This document shows positions 22,160 through 32,773 of a DNA stretch of 64,000 nucleotides, in pieces (positions within the stretch are counted from its first letter, which is position 1; each line of letters starts with the position of its first letter). Source of the DNA: Scytalidium lignicola (lineage: Eukaryota; Ascomycota; Leotiomycetes). The stretch lies in NCBI GenBank assembly GCA_002812745.2, contig NCSJ02000044.1, positions 124,001 through 188,000 on the forward strand. The letters run 5' to 3'. A program made the position numbers and the translations under genes. Under the pieces are notes generated by a model. It saw nothing but the letters and a program-made list of their open reading frames with translations. It made no database searches and had not been told where the DNA came from.

Positions 22160-23452
22160 TTATCCCTTAATATTGAAATTTTCATAATTTTCATAAATTT
22201 CCGAGCATTTTTTGAGAATAGGCTTACTAATCGGTCGGGGAGACACTCGTCCTGTCTTTGAGTTATAAAGTTGACTAGACGATCCAGTCCCCCTTTCAAA
22301 TGCCGTAGATATTGATCCCAATTTGAAATCTACCTCCTCCCATGTTTCTTGCGACATATACCCTAGGTTATCTTTGTCCTCCAGATGACAGCGCCATTTT
22401 AGGTTACCAGGATCTGGGTTGTTTCCAAGATCTTTCCATACTGTCAAGACTGTAATAACAGACTTCCAAGACTGGTAGAATGTACGAGCTTGAAACTCCG
22501 TATAGCAATACTTACAACGATATTTCCCATAGGACAGATTTCTCTTTGGCCCGCAACATGCGTAATCATATTCCCAGTAGATAGGTTCATGATCCTTCGC
22601 ATTTAAGTTCGTATTACCTGTCAGCCAGATGTGGGGACACGTAGACTCTAATAAATCTAACTTCCTAGGAGTTGTACGAGAAAATACCCACGTATGCTGG
22701 GTGCGAAGAAGCATGCTACCTTTAACTAAACGTGCCTCGGTTCGCATTTGTACTTGGTAGCCATCCCTTTTGACCAGCCCACCGTCTGAAGAAAGGAGTG
22801 ATAGAAGTTCGTTGCAGTCTCTTCCCTGTCGGTAACGCTTCATCGCCATGGCAAAAACTATGTGGCTGAAATTGGATCCCATATGATAATCTACACTGTA
22901 TTGGGCATCCGCCATCCTGCACCCTTTCCTTGACAGAGTGTAGGTATATTTAAACTCCATAGCGCTCCTGATATTATGGAGTGTGGTGCAGTAATAGCAG
23001 GCAATGTGGTCGGGACTGTCTCGCTCTAGCAAGCACAAAAACTCCCAGAACATAGAATTGTGGCTTGCTACCTTTAATTCCTGAATATATTGAGTCCCTA
23101 GTATCCAGTACATAGACCAACAGCTGATGGAGAAGGACGCTGCTGAGCTTCGGGGTAGAAATCGTGCGATTTCCCTGATAAGTTCTCTTGGTATGTTGTT
23201 AAATGCTGACCTATCTAGAGCTTTTAATTCTATCTCTTGCCTGGCAAAAGTAGGTCTCGCTCCATGGAAAATGAATGACCGTTTCCTTGGGAAATGATGG
23301 TTGATTAACGACCTTATCCAGGCGAAAAGAGATAATGGGGAACCCATTTTGGAATGGGAAGACGTAGACTTGAATAGATATAAAAAATTGATATCCAATT
23401 TCCGAGGCAAATTAAATATACGTGTAATGATTTTCGAATTACAATTTAGCAT
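22160..23452 (-). CDS. F-box-like hypothetical protein
   Basis: Single exon of 430 residues; a shorter start at Met34 (MGSPLSLFAWIRS, ~23353) is equally possible. A probable F-box lies at about residues 83-120 (NNIPRELIREIARFLPRSSA and a following cysteine/tryptophan-rich helix), which would bind Skp1 in an SCF ubiquitin ligase. The rest has no recognised domain but carries CxxC pairs (CYYC, CKYC) that could bind zinc. This is a common layout for lineage-specific fungal F-box proteins. Its upstream flank is a diverged copy of the sequence upstream of the neighbouring SDR gene. Substrate unknown. Confidence 0.65.
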   Translation of the reverse strand: MLNCNSKIITRIFNLPRKLDINFLYLFKSTSSHSKMGSPLSLFAWIRSLINHHFPRKRSFIFHGARPTFARQEIELKALDRSAFNNIPRELIREIARFLPRSSAASFSISCWSMYWILGTQYIQELKVASHNSMFWEFLCLLERDSPDHIACYYCTTLHNIRSAMEFKYTYTLSRKGCRMADAQYSVDYHMGSNFSHIVFAMAMKRYRQGRDCNELLSLLSSDGGLVKRDGYQVQMRTEARLVKGSMLLRTQHTWVFSRTTPRKLDLLESTCPHIWLTGNTNLNAKDHEPIYWEYDYACCGPKRNLSYGKYRCKYCYTEFQARTFYQSWKSVITVLTVWKDLGNNPDPGNLKWRCHLEDKDNLGYMSQETWEEVDFKLGSISTAFERGTGSSSQLYNSKTGRVSPRPISKPILKKCSEIYENYENFNIKG

Positions 23453-23475
23453 GAGCTAATACAAAATATTCTTAT

Positions 23476-23750
23476 TTTGACTGATTTATCCTCCAAAATT
23501 AATGACGCTAACCCCATCAAGGTACTCACCTACAGTACCGAGAATTAATTACAAGCAAACCAAGATATGAAAATCTATGAAATTTATGCCTTCATGTATC
23601 ATGTCAATGTTTTTCAAAAATAGCTGAAAGGGGGTAGAATAATGCCCTTCAATCTCTTGAAACCCAAACTCCTTTACCCTCTTTCTCGCAATGAGATAAG
23701 ATGCCATATCAAGGGATATTTCCCTCCAAAACTCTTCTAGATTCAGAATT
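23476..23750. repeat. Duplicated upstream region, copy A (before F-box-like gene)
   Basis: About 275 bases, directly repeated at 25303-25580 in the same orientation and with clear similarity along the length. Shared blocks include ccaagatatgaaaatctatg, ttttcaaaaatagct and aatgagataagat. It ends about 24 bases before the start codon of the minus-strand gene at 23452. Confidence 0.85.
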
Positions 23751-24271
23751 TCTCGTCTAGAAGATGATTTTTGTTTCAGAACAGTGAGTCTTTATGCTTA
23801 GAAAGGCATTATTATCAGTTAAAGAGACTTTAGTCAAAGGGAGGCTTGTGATATAAGTGATAGCAAATATGAAATAGAGTATTTAGACGATAGTATAATA
23901 ATTGCGATGAGCCTGTGGGAGATGATGTACCGTCAAATATGGGAACGTGACTGGCTCACACACTCACGTTTGAGAATACCTTACGTACTATAACTTCGTG
24001 TGACCTGCTAACCTTGTACCGTTCAAATAAAACCTTTAATATCCTGAGCGTGAATGAATACTATATTGGTTGCAATATAACTTGATAATAATATCTGAGT
24101 GGAGAAATCAGGTTACTTAGATGGCTGGCCAACGTCTGATAAACTGAATTATTTAGTTTGCTCGCTGTAAACTAAACCCGGTTCCCTGTTTATTAATAAA
24201 TGATGAATCTATCTACTACTGTACAAGCAAAGCTTGCTAACATTGGAGGATAATGAAGGAGAGTCCCCAGT

Positions 24272-25264
24272 CTACAAATATGGTCGAAGAATTTCCTGCG
24301 TATGGTCCCAAATCCTTCCCAGCGCCTTCTCTCGAAGCACAGGCATGACCTTTGCATTTGGAGTACAGTCGCACTTGTAATTGACGAGAAATAGTCCATC
24401 CGCCGGCTTCTCCAGCGAATTTATACCTGGCTTGCCTTGCCATGGTATGCCACGACCGCCAAAAGCAGCGCTGGTACCTAGGAACAGATGCCTTTGTCCA
24501 GACTCCTCGTCGCTGAACGAAAAGAGGCTAATAAGAGGCTCAAGGACAAGCCAGACAAGCCAACCAATGATCGAATTTGGATCTGAACCCCTGCGTACAT
24601 TTCCTGTGTTGACCCATCCGGGCCAAGAGTGGATGAACGTCACATTAGGATTGTCGTTGGCCAGCTTCTCCAAAGTCGTCGTGTTCATAGCTGCGTAGTG
24701 CATCTGAGCATTCATACCGAAATTCCCAGGCTTCTTCAGGTCCAAGTCGTCCAAGTGGATAGCCGCTGGCTCCAGGCCACCGGCCAAAACGCTGACGACC
24801 CTGGGGGCTTCCGCTTCACCCAGGAGGGGGAGCAGATGTAGGATGAAGAGCATTCGTGAGTAGTACTCCAGGCTCTGAGTGATTTCTACGCCCTCGGCGG
24901 TCTCACTGCGTGTGCCGAATGGTGCGTAGCCCGCGGTAAGGAACAGTAAGTCGACGCATGACTCCTTACTCTTAATAGTCTCGCATACTCTCTTTGTTTC
25001 CGCGAGGAGCGCGATCTCGCCTTCAGTCCAAATGACTTCTGCCTTAGGGTTGAGGGCGTGCAACTCCTGAATGAAAGCACGCATGCGCTCTTCGGAACTC
25101 TTGCGCCCGACCAGGTAGATTCTCACGCTCGCACCCGTAGCGACTAAGGCCCTAACTGTGAGCTTTCCGATACCTGATGTACCGCCGACGAAGACGGCGA
25201 CGCGTGGAGCCGTTGCATCGTTGATGAGCGCGTTGGAGGCCCGTATTTCTTTGTAAGAAACCAT
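24272..25264 (-). CDS. Short-chain dehydrogenase/reductase-like protein
   Basis: Single exon of 330 residues. The Rossmann fold has the cofactor motif GGTSGIGKL near residue 28 and a TAGYAPFG segment standing for NNAG. The usual YxxxK catalytic pair is replaced: the equivalent stretch reads HYAAMNTTTLEKLA, with Asn where Lys is expected. A GWVNTG motif follows at the substrate side. The sequence looks like the fungal NAD(P)-binding SDR-like group often found in secondary-metabolite loci; catalysis by the classical mechanism is doubtful. The neighbours are a Zn2Cys6 regulator and a quinone-reductase-like enzyme. A TATA-like element lies about 45-50 bases upstream of the start. Confidence 0.82.
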   Translation of the reverse strand: MVSYKEIRASNALINDATAPRVAVFVGGTSGIGKLTVRALVATGASVRIYLVGRKSSEERMRAFIQELHALNPKAEVIWTEGEIALLAETKRVCETIKSKESCVDLLFLTAGYAPFGTRSETAEGVEITQSLEYYSRMLFILHLLPLLGEAEAPRVVSVLAGGLEPAAIHLDDLDLKKPGNFGMNAQMHYAAMNTTTLEKLANDNPNVTFIHSWPGWVNTGNVRRGSDPNSIIGWLVWLVLEPLISLFSFSDEESGQRHLFLGTSAAFGGRGIPWQGKPGINSLEKPADGLFLVNYKCDCTPNAKVMPVLREKALGRIWDHTQEILRPYL

Positions 25265-25302
25265 TGTAAGCAGTGAAATCTATCCGCCGATGGATATTGC
25301 CC

Positions 25303-25580
25303 TTTTGACTTATATATCCTCCAACCTTAATGACGCTAATCCTATCAGGGTACTCTAACCAATAGTACCGAGAATTACTGTAGCCACAGCAAACCAAGAT
25401 ATGAAAATCTATGAAATTTTCGGCCTTCGTGTATTATGCCAATTGTTTTTCAAAAATAGCTTAAAGGGGCAAAAGAACGAAGAACGCCGAACGCCGAACG
25501 TCTTTACCCCCTCCCCGAAATGAGATAAGATGGTATATTGAGAGATATTTTCCTCAAAAGCTCTTCCAATTTCAAAATTA
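25303..25580. repeat. Duplicated upstream region, copy B (before SDR gene)
   Basis: Partner of the repeat at 23476-23750. Read toward the SDR gene, it ends with GGATATATAAGTC, a good TATA element about 45-50 bases before the SDR start codon. The other copy has GGATAAATCAGTC here, so the element is weakened. A short tandem gaacgccgaac unit near 25480-25500 is present only in this copy. Confidence 0.85.
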
Positions 25581-25723
25581 TACAACTGGAGGAGGTATGA
25601 ATAGACATTTAATAGAGTGAGATAGATGTTAAGATCTAGTATACATAGGATCTACCTTGCAGGCACATCTTGCCGCGACTTTCATTAAACCGTTAAGTTT
25701 CACCTCTTGAATGTACTTTACAA

Positions 25724-27550
25724 CTAGACTCCTAGTAATTCCCTAGAGACGCTCACTAACTCCATTGCTGACCTCTTCGCCATCCCCCATATACCCATCG
25801 CTGCTCGTATTGCTCCTAGTCCCAGCCTAACTCTATCTCTACCGACAGTATACATCTGTCCTTGCTTCCATACGTGACTACATGCACTCACTTGAGCCAT
25901 AATAGTTAGTGCTAGTGCACATGTAACAGTAGGACTGTGCTTGAGTGGTGATGAAGGAAGCGCAAAGAGTAGAAAAGACGCTTCGATAGCTTCGAGAGCC
26001 TTGGCGGTATGCATTGCAATAGATCTTTGCATCGCTCTTGTCTCCCTTTTATGTGATGGTGGCGTGCATTTGGATCTTGATTCGACATCACTGTAACGAA
26101 GCTGGGAATATGGCCTGTGAACGAGCATCTTCTCACTAAAAGAATCTGGTGAGATATAGATATCCTTCGGTTTTGTATAACTATGTTGGGGGAGAATATA
26201 TGAGACTTACGTGTTTATTGTCAAGTGAGCTGTAAACATGACCTCATCTATGGTCTGGTCTTCTTTAATGAGCTCCTGTTTGCATTTTGGAAGATAGAGT
26301 GACCAGTTCATTAATTTGGCGTCGGCGGCCATTATGAATTTATCTCCAGGCTGCCGGGGCTCATCGTGGATATTCATCAGAGAACTCAAAATACGTGCTG
26401 CATCGATGTGGTATGTGAACGACGAGAAACTGATCTCCTCGTCGGCAAACTCTCGAAGGTCATACTCCTTCAAGGTATGTGGCGTGGGTATTTCCTGGAA
26501 CATTATATGAGTTAAGTCCTCTATATCCTGATGGATACCACTTACACCGCTTTTATATTGATTATCCTCGCATGGTAAATCAACATCAATCTCAACTTTC
26601 TGAAGACGGTGGGTAGAGTAGTGGTTGATAGCAGCAAACAGTGTGTCTGCTATGAATAGCGCCCACCAAGTTCTTTGCCAGCTTTCCTTTAATCTTGCGT
26701 CATCTTCTCCATTCTGAACTGCAAAGTCTTTACGGTTCATTCCAATGGATAACGCAATATCTATCGCTTTATCAATATATCGATCAGCAACCTCGTAGTC
26801 GTCAGAGCAATGGCGAGCAATGGCATAAAGCACCAAGGCTTGGACCGAGAATCCATTTAATGGAAGGTCGGGAGAGTTAAGTGCTGTATCTGCGGCCGAT
26901 TGAAAGGTTTCCGTTTGAATATTTGGATTGTAGACAGATCCGATATATTTGATTATTGGCATAACATATTTTAGTGAGTCTGGGTTTGAGTGTAATCGGG
27001 ATTCTAGCTGCGGACGGGGAAGTACAATTGGATGTGCGCCATTAAAGAAGTCGTAATAGAGAGATATCAAATCCGCATCATCATGAGAGTCCTGCGGGAT
27101 AAAATCAAGGATTGTTGGAGAATATTCTATCTCTACAACTTGGTGAGAGCTCGATGAACCGGAACTACAGCCTACGGAAAGACTAGGAGTAGTGCTAACA
27201 TCGATATTACATAGCGGAGAGCTATCTGTTCCGGGAACTTGAAGTGATTTTGCTTTTTGACGGCCACCTCTCCTAGATCTCACGTAGACGCAATCTTTGC
27301 CGTCGCATAGACATCTGTTGCAAACAGGGTCCGTGGCATCGCATTTGAGGTGTCTCGATCGGCATTGTATGCAGGCACGAGATGCCCGGACTCGAGGTCT
27401 ATGCTTAGCTGGCACACTTGTATCTGAATTAGAAGAGCTCTTCACGATCTGCGTTAGATCAGGGCAGCCGGCGAAATTAGGATCAAAACATAATGATGGA
27501 TCTTGGTAGAATTGAAGGCCATCCAGGTCGTCCCAATTGAAGGCGTCCAT
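25724..27550 (-). CDS. Zn2Cys6 transcription factor (fungal_trans type)
   Basis: Exons 27550-26211 and 26135-25724 (75-nt intron) give 583 residues. A Zn2Cys6 binuclear cluster starts near residue 64 with spacing C-x2-C-x6-C-x6-C-x2-C-x6-C (ACIQCRSRHLKC...). It is followed by a basic linker (RSRRGGRQK). The middle-homology region includes LKESWQRTWWALFIADTLFA near residue 290-310. The start is the ATG of MDAFNWDD, since the longer frame has no ATG. It is divergent from the quinone-reductase-like gene at 28170 and next to the SDR, so it may regulate these two enzymes (inference). Confidence 0.9.
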
Positions 27551-28169
27551 GCTTCCAATTCGCAACAATAGGTCAGGCACCCCTCTCGACGTTGCTGGCT
27601 TTTTGCAAACTCAATACCCGCTGGTATCGGGACATATACGTTGCCTCGTAGCAACAGAAATATTCTTCGGGGGATGCTGAAAGGCAATCCAGATCTGTGG
27701 AGAAGGATGAAGTAATCACGCCGTGCTTCTTGGCTGGCTAGTTATTCTCCGCGGCATCAGCTAATGAGATGGTGCTTGAGAGAGTTGATAGGGCGCCGAC
27801 GTTGGGGCGAATGCTTGGCCCTGGGGCAAATTCCAATAGCCTTTCCAAAGTCAATACCCGAAGAGCGAAGGGCGAAAGTCATCTCCGATAGCTAACAGAG
27901 CCTAGCCTTCTAGCATGCATATTCCTCATTAATCCGAATAGGCATTTATATTCACATGTCTACGGAAGGGGATGACGTCAAAATGGACTCTTTTCATATT
28001 CATGATAGTATATAATGAAGGAAAAGAAGTTGCATCTACGCTTTAAGTAAACTATCCACGACTGCGACTACATAAATCAACTAATTCTTCAAATAATAAT
28101 ACATATTGAATAACCGGATAACTCTCAAATTCGACTTAATTAATAGGATTTACTATATAATAATTCGCC
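27551..28169. promoter_or_regulatory. Divergent promoter region between regulator and MDR enzyme
   Basis: 619 bases between two head-to-head genes with no supported coding frame. A pathway-specific Zn2Cys6 site could lie here; I do not see an unambiguous CGG inverted pair. Confidence 0.4.
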
Positions 28170-29165
28170 ATGGAAAAGAACAACCTCCCAACGACGATCA
28201 AAGCTCTCAAGCAACTGGACACAAAAAGTCCAACTCATCTAACCCTCACAACAATGCCTCTCCCAATTCCGAAACCAAACTCAAATGAACATCTCATCCG
28301 CGTCCACACCGCAGTAATAACAAGTGGGGAGCTCTTCTGGCCTATATACTTCCCCCCTCCAAACCCCGAGAAGGAGCCAGTTCCCGTATATGACATCGCA
28401 GGCACTGTCATCACCGCTCCACCAAACTCCCCTTTCAAACCGGGCAATGAGATATACGCCCGAACGAACTTCTATAGGACGGGTTCTGGTAGAGAATATA
28501 CCATTGCGACCACAGAAGAACTTGCACTACGTCCCAAGAACATCTCTTGGGCCGAGGCAGCATCCGTCCCTATGTCCGCCCAAACAGCATGGCAAGCGCT
28601 CTTCGTGCAGGCTGATTTGCGACCAGAACCAGGAGTTGGTGCAGTTGGAAAGAGAATCTTTGTTGCTGCAGCTTCGGGTGCTGTTGGGCAATGGCTCGTA
28701 CAGCTTGCACACTGGGTCGGGGCCGAAGTCATTGCTTCTTGTGGTCCTAGCAATGTCGAGTATGTGAAGTCTCTTGGTGCTGACGAGGTTGTTAGCAGAG
28801 GCACAAATATGAAAGAATGGGCATCAAGTCACGAGAAGGCCGATATTGTGTATGACTGCCATGGCAAGAAAACTCTTGAGGATGCTTGGTGGGTGGTCAA
28901 GGAAGGCGGAACTTTGATCAGCATTGTCCAGCCGCCCGAGGAGATGAAACCTGCGGAGCTGGGTGATAAGAATGTTAAGAATTTCTTCTTCATTGTCGAA
29001 CCAATTGGAGCCCACTTAGAGCAGGTAACCAAGGGTATAGAGGAGAAGAAGTTCAAGCCTACTCTGGATAGCGTTTATCCTTTGGAAAGATTTGAGGAGG
29101 CTTTCGCAAAGGTGGAGTCTGGAAAGATTCTTGGAAAGGTGGCACTTGATATGGGAGTAAATTAA
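28170..29165 (+). CDS. Quinone oxidoreductase-like MDR-family reductase (zinc-free type)
   Basis: Single exon of 331 residues. The N-terminal GroES-like domain (residues 20-125) lacks the catalytic-zinc cysteine/histidine set. It is followed by a Rossmann domain with the cofactor loop AAASGAVGQW near residue 170. The end LERFEEAFAKVESGKILGKV is a standard MDR C-terminus. The family uses NADPH to reduce quinones or enones and includes the trans-enoyl reductases of secondary metabolism. The neighbouring regulator and SDR suggest a small co-regulated set. The substrate cannot be told. Confidence 0.9.
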   Translation: MEKNNLPTTIKALKQLDTKSPTHLTLTTMPLPIPKPNSNEHLIRVHTAVITSGELFWPIYFPPPNPEKEPVPVYDIAGTVITAPPNSPFKPGNEIYARTNFYRTGSGREYTIATTEELALRPKNISWAEAASVPMSAQTAWQALFVQADLRPEPGVGAVGKRIFVAAASGAVGQWLVQLAHWVGAEVIASCGPSNVEYVKSLGADEVVSRGTNMKEWASSHEKADIVYDCHGKKTLEDAWWVVKEGGTLISIVQPPEEMKPAELGDKNVKNFFFIVEPIGAHLEQVTKGIEEKKFKPTLDSVYPLERFEEAFAKVESGKILGKVALDMGVN

Positions 29166-29594
29166 GAGTTGGTTTGGATGCTTGGCTTTCTGCACCAAAA
29201 AGTTATATTTGCTTTGATATGTACGCCATATTCTGCTCCAATACATCAAATCGCACTAATTCTACATCAATAACGAGGTTTTTCATATTTATGGTGATAG
29301 GACGCTAACCAACGAATATAAGGGCATNAAAAAGACTCAGGATAGAATACAAATGGAAAACTGGAAAATTGCATGCCTTCTGGATATTCCACCTGAAGGC
29401 CTTCAAACTTCGCAATAGTCAAGCAACATTCAGTTTGTTCCTTAGAGATATCTCCCGAAATATCAATGTTAATCTCTTCTCATCAAAGATAGAGCTTCAA
29501 TGTACCAGTTTAGTCTGCAGCTAGTGCTGTTGTCGCCATCAGCCAATGGTGCGCATGCATTGTTTAACGTTTTAATGCAAACGTTTCTAACCTT
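29166..29594. other. Intergenic, no gene seen
   Basis: Region between convergent genes, with an N near 29328 beside an A-run. No supported frame. Confidence 0.5.
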
Positions 29595-31229
29595 CTATTC
29601 ACAATTCTCTTTCTTTGTGCTGCTTAATTGACTCTCCACAATCTTGTCTCCTTCAAACTTTCCTTTCCTTTCTCTCTCAGTCATATTCGTCGTGTTCTTT
29701 GCTGATACCTCGCTATCTTTTTGCAACCCAACCATCTTTTTCATTTTTATAGATAACAAACTTTTAATGCTTATATTCGCAAAGTGCATCACAGCGATGA
29801 TATGTTGAATCCCTGGTGTACCAGAAGGGAAAACCAAGTGTAAACCAGTACTCTGTGTCTCGTCCGGACACCACTTATCATGATATACCTTCTTTCCTGA
29901 CACCTTCAGTCCCTTGAACACCGACTTGTGAGTTTTCCTTGTCACCTTTTCTACCCATGATGGCATGCCACTGATTTCTCCGGGCTGGGTCAGGGGTTCG
30001 TATCCGAAGGATAGATAAGTACAGCCTGCTGCATTCAATAGTGCCATGGAGGAAAAGATTAAAAGATCACTGATTCCACGTGGTGCAGATGGAGCAGGCA
30101 CACACGGATCGATGTGAAAACCATTATTTGCACCGATCCTTCGCAAGGCAGCAAAACCATTGGGGGTGCCGGCGTGATCTTTTGTATAGATGTAAGTCAT
30201 CAACCCTGGTATGGCAAAGGGATCGTAGACTGTGATGAAAGCTTGAGGACTCTGAGTTTGGTTCCTAGCATCTCGCCATGCATCATAAACGGCAACTAGT
30301 TGCTTTTCAAGTTCTACATCCTTAACTATGGACGGATTATAAATGCCAAGTGTAATGCCTCCCTTTGACGGGTTCAAAAGTTGCCGGTTTTGTGTAGCGA
30401 TGCGTTTTGCTGTCTCTTCACGCAATACTGGATTAGTGACCGGATTCAGCACTCGCTCACTTCCAAATTGCAAAGTGGTCCAATTCTGCTGTTCCGCATA
30501 GGAGACGAATGTATCGCTGGCTCCGACAAAAATGATGCCCCAATGGTGTTTCCGACGGTATTGAGCAAACTGCTCTAAAAGTTCTGGATAGAGCTTTTCC
30601 GGACATAACGGGTCACCCCCAACGAGACAGATGTTGTTCTTGACTTTGAAGTAGAGGGCGGCGTCGAGATCCTTGGTGATGAAAAAGCTGTATGATTGAT
30701 CTAAAATCCCCATATGAGAGACTCGACCATACTCATCGGCAAGGGCATCCAGGGCATATACAGCCGCAAAGTCACCAAGGGTGAATATATTTCCATGATT
30801 CTGCCGTTTCCTCTCCGATATTCCGGAGCTCATAGAGTGGAGAGTGCTACTCGCGGATGTGCAATCTGAACTTGTCTTATGTTGAATCTGGTCCTGGGTG
30901 ACGGTCTTGAAAACATCGCGCTGAAGATTGGAGAAATGCTGGCCCTTGACTGGTGTAGTAATATCCTTCTGGGGGTTGACCAACTGAACATTTATAATTC
31001 CGAGGTTTCTTAGTCTGTCAAGCAGTGTTGGGGTATCGTGCGGAGCCTGGAGATCTCTGACAAGCAGGTCAACCATACTAGATCCTAATTTCTCAAAAAG
31101 CTTCGGTTCTGGAGTAATAGTTGGCATGGCACCTGGATGGTTTGTTTGCCTCCGCTTGGTTTTCCTCCCATCTTGCCCCGTTCGTAACCGTAGTTGATTT
31201 GCTGTGTCTGCTATATTAGTTGCCATCAT
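29595..31229 (-). CDS. Free-standing DUF2156 (MprF C-terminal-like) aminoacyl-tRNA transferase
   Basis: Single exon of about 544 residues from the first ATG pair at 31229/31226. The C-terminal two thirds match the DUF2156 double-GNAT fold: SYSFFITKDLDAALYFKVKN, NICLVGGDPLCPE, then the second acyltransferase half with GFAALRRIGANNGFHIDPCV and ISDLLIFSSMALLNAAG. DUF2156 proteins move an amino acid from aminoacyl-tRNA to a lipid. In fungi, free-standing members include the ergosteryl-glycine synthase ErgS, and a fused form makes ergosteryl-aspartate. The C-terminus ends in a Lys/Glu/Ser-rich tail. Family call is firm; lipid and amino acid are inference. Confidence 0.85.
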   Translation of the reverse strand: MMATNIADTANQLRLRTGQDGRKTKRRQTNHPGAMPTITPEPKLFEKLGSSMVDLLVRDLQAPHDTPTLLDRLRNLGIINVQLVNPQKDITTPVKGQHFSNLQRDVFKTVTQDQIQHKTSSDCTSASSTLHSMSSGISERKRQNHGNIFTLGDFAAVYALDALADEYGRVSHMGILDQSYSFFITKDLDAALYFKVKNNICLVGGDPLCPEKLYPELLEQFAQYRRKHHWGIIFVGASDTFVSYAEQQNWTTLQFGSERVLNPVTNPVLREETAKRIATQNRQLLNPSKGGITLGIYNPSIVKDVELEKQLVAVYDAWRDARNQTQSPQAFITVYDPFAIPGLMTYIYTKDHAGTPNGFAALRRIGANNGFHIDPCVPAPSAPRGISDLLIFSSMALLNAAGCTYLSFGYEPLTQPGEISGMPSWVEKVTRKTHKSVFKGLKVSGKKVYHDKWCPDETQSTGLHLVFPSGTPGIQHIIAVMHFANISIKSLLSIKMKKMVGLQKDSEVSAKNTTNMTERERKGKFEGDKIVESQLSSTKKENCE

Positions 31230-32773
31230 CGCTGTCAAGCACGAAGCACGAGCGAGATAATATCAAGTAAAGCTATGAATGAATATAAGGACACAAATTA
31301 GTTAAAGAAAATTTGATTATTTTAGTATAAGTGAGATAATATGGAAATAATGAAATGTAGCGAATTTATTAGTCAAAATGAAATTTATAGAGAAGGGGGA
31401 AAATGTTCCTGAAGGCGTCTACATATCAAGATCGGAGTATCATCACCCGGGCTTACGATACTGATCTCATGCGATTGCTAATGGTATGTCTCTCAAGGGT
31501 AATGTAATACGCAATTAATGTGGCGGAGAAGTTCGTTGCTACTTGCTCCGCCTCTCACGCCTCTAAGTCTTCAAGGCAACAACTTTTAGTATTATTCTTT
31601 AGTTGCGCAGCTCGACAGTAGGAGAAAATTAAAAAGCTTATACATCTGGATAACCAATAATGATACGGGAAATAGTCCTAGTGGCCCAACCTAAGTATAA
31701 ACTACATGAACGGGCCCACGTTGTCATCATAAGACAGTATGAGAGGGTATGGTATGCGTCTGTCCCGAGCGAGCCCCACACCAGCAGACAAGAGTCGTCG
31801 TAACTATTTCCAGCCATTCCGACAAAAATATTCACAGAGGGCTCCATTGTACTATAGTTACAGCGTACTACAGGGACATGGACCGAGTAAATTCGTTCTA
31901 GTTAGTTATAAGACATGTACAGCGTCTTACCTGTTAGGATATTTGAAAGCAACAATCGTAATACAGAACGTATCGCGGACACGCCTGAGTCTGATAAAAG
32001 AGCTAGTATATGGCTATACCTCTTGTCCTTGAAATCTAGAAGAAGACATCAAACCTCTTTGACCAAAGTCTATTGTATTTGCATTTCTAGGTAGTAATTC
32101 TTGAGGGTTTTGATCTATTAGAAATGTTGCCATGGGTTTTAATGGAAGCTTTTACTATTGCATATCGAAAGGTCATGTAGCATTAGCCACCGGGTAAGCT
32201 GCAAGTCCCCCATGATAGATGTATGGGCCCATCATTTATTAGTTTTCAGCCTGCATAAAAGTTGATGCATCGACGCGAGCCGTCTCCGAGGAAGCCGTCC
32301 GATCCGCTGATGAGATTCTTGGACTGAGTTGACCTCTTCCTCTTTGGCAACAGGGCATGCGATCTCAAATGAAAGGACAGGCGCATTATAGCAAAGGCTG
32401 TTCTGGTATTACAGACTCGGAATAGTCACTTGGCTAAAAGTTTAGCAGGCTCCTCCCAGGATAGTCACGGAAGCCGGATAGACCCCAAACGTCTGGAGTC
32501 CCCCCAAAACAAGCATAATGCCCCTCAATCGCGCATTCTTCTTCATTAGAATATGTGTATATGTCATATATATTATCATAACCTGGTATGGTTGGTATAG
32601 TTCAATATCGACATCTTTGTCCCACCATTCCCCCCAATCCCACCATTTGTATCGGTCTCGCTCAAAACAAATACCCAGAATTGATTTGTGACGCCTTTTT
32701 AGTTTTCGCACACAAAGTTATAGACAAGAAATAAAAATAACCTTCCAAAGTTTTCCAGAAAAAAAACTCCTGC
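31230..32773. other. Intergenic, no gene seen
   Basis: About 1.5 kb with scattered short frames (for example 31638-31847 and 32442-32711 on the minus strand) that show no domain and no codon pattern I trust. It holds the 5' flank of the DUF2156 gene and the 3' flank of the next gene. Confidence 0.5.

Noticed and set aside
31739..32032. Possible small gene of 97 codons
   Set aside because: No recognisable domain, poor codon pattern and no conserved splice or start context.
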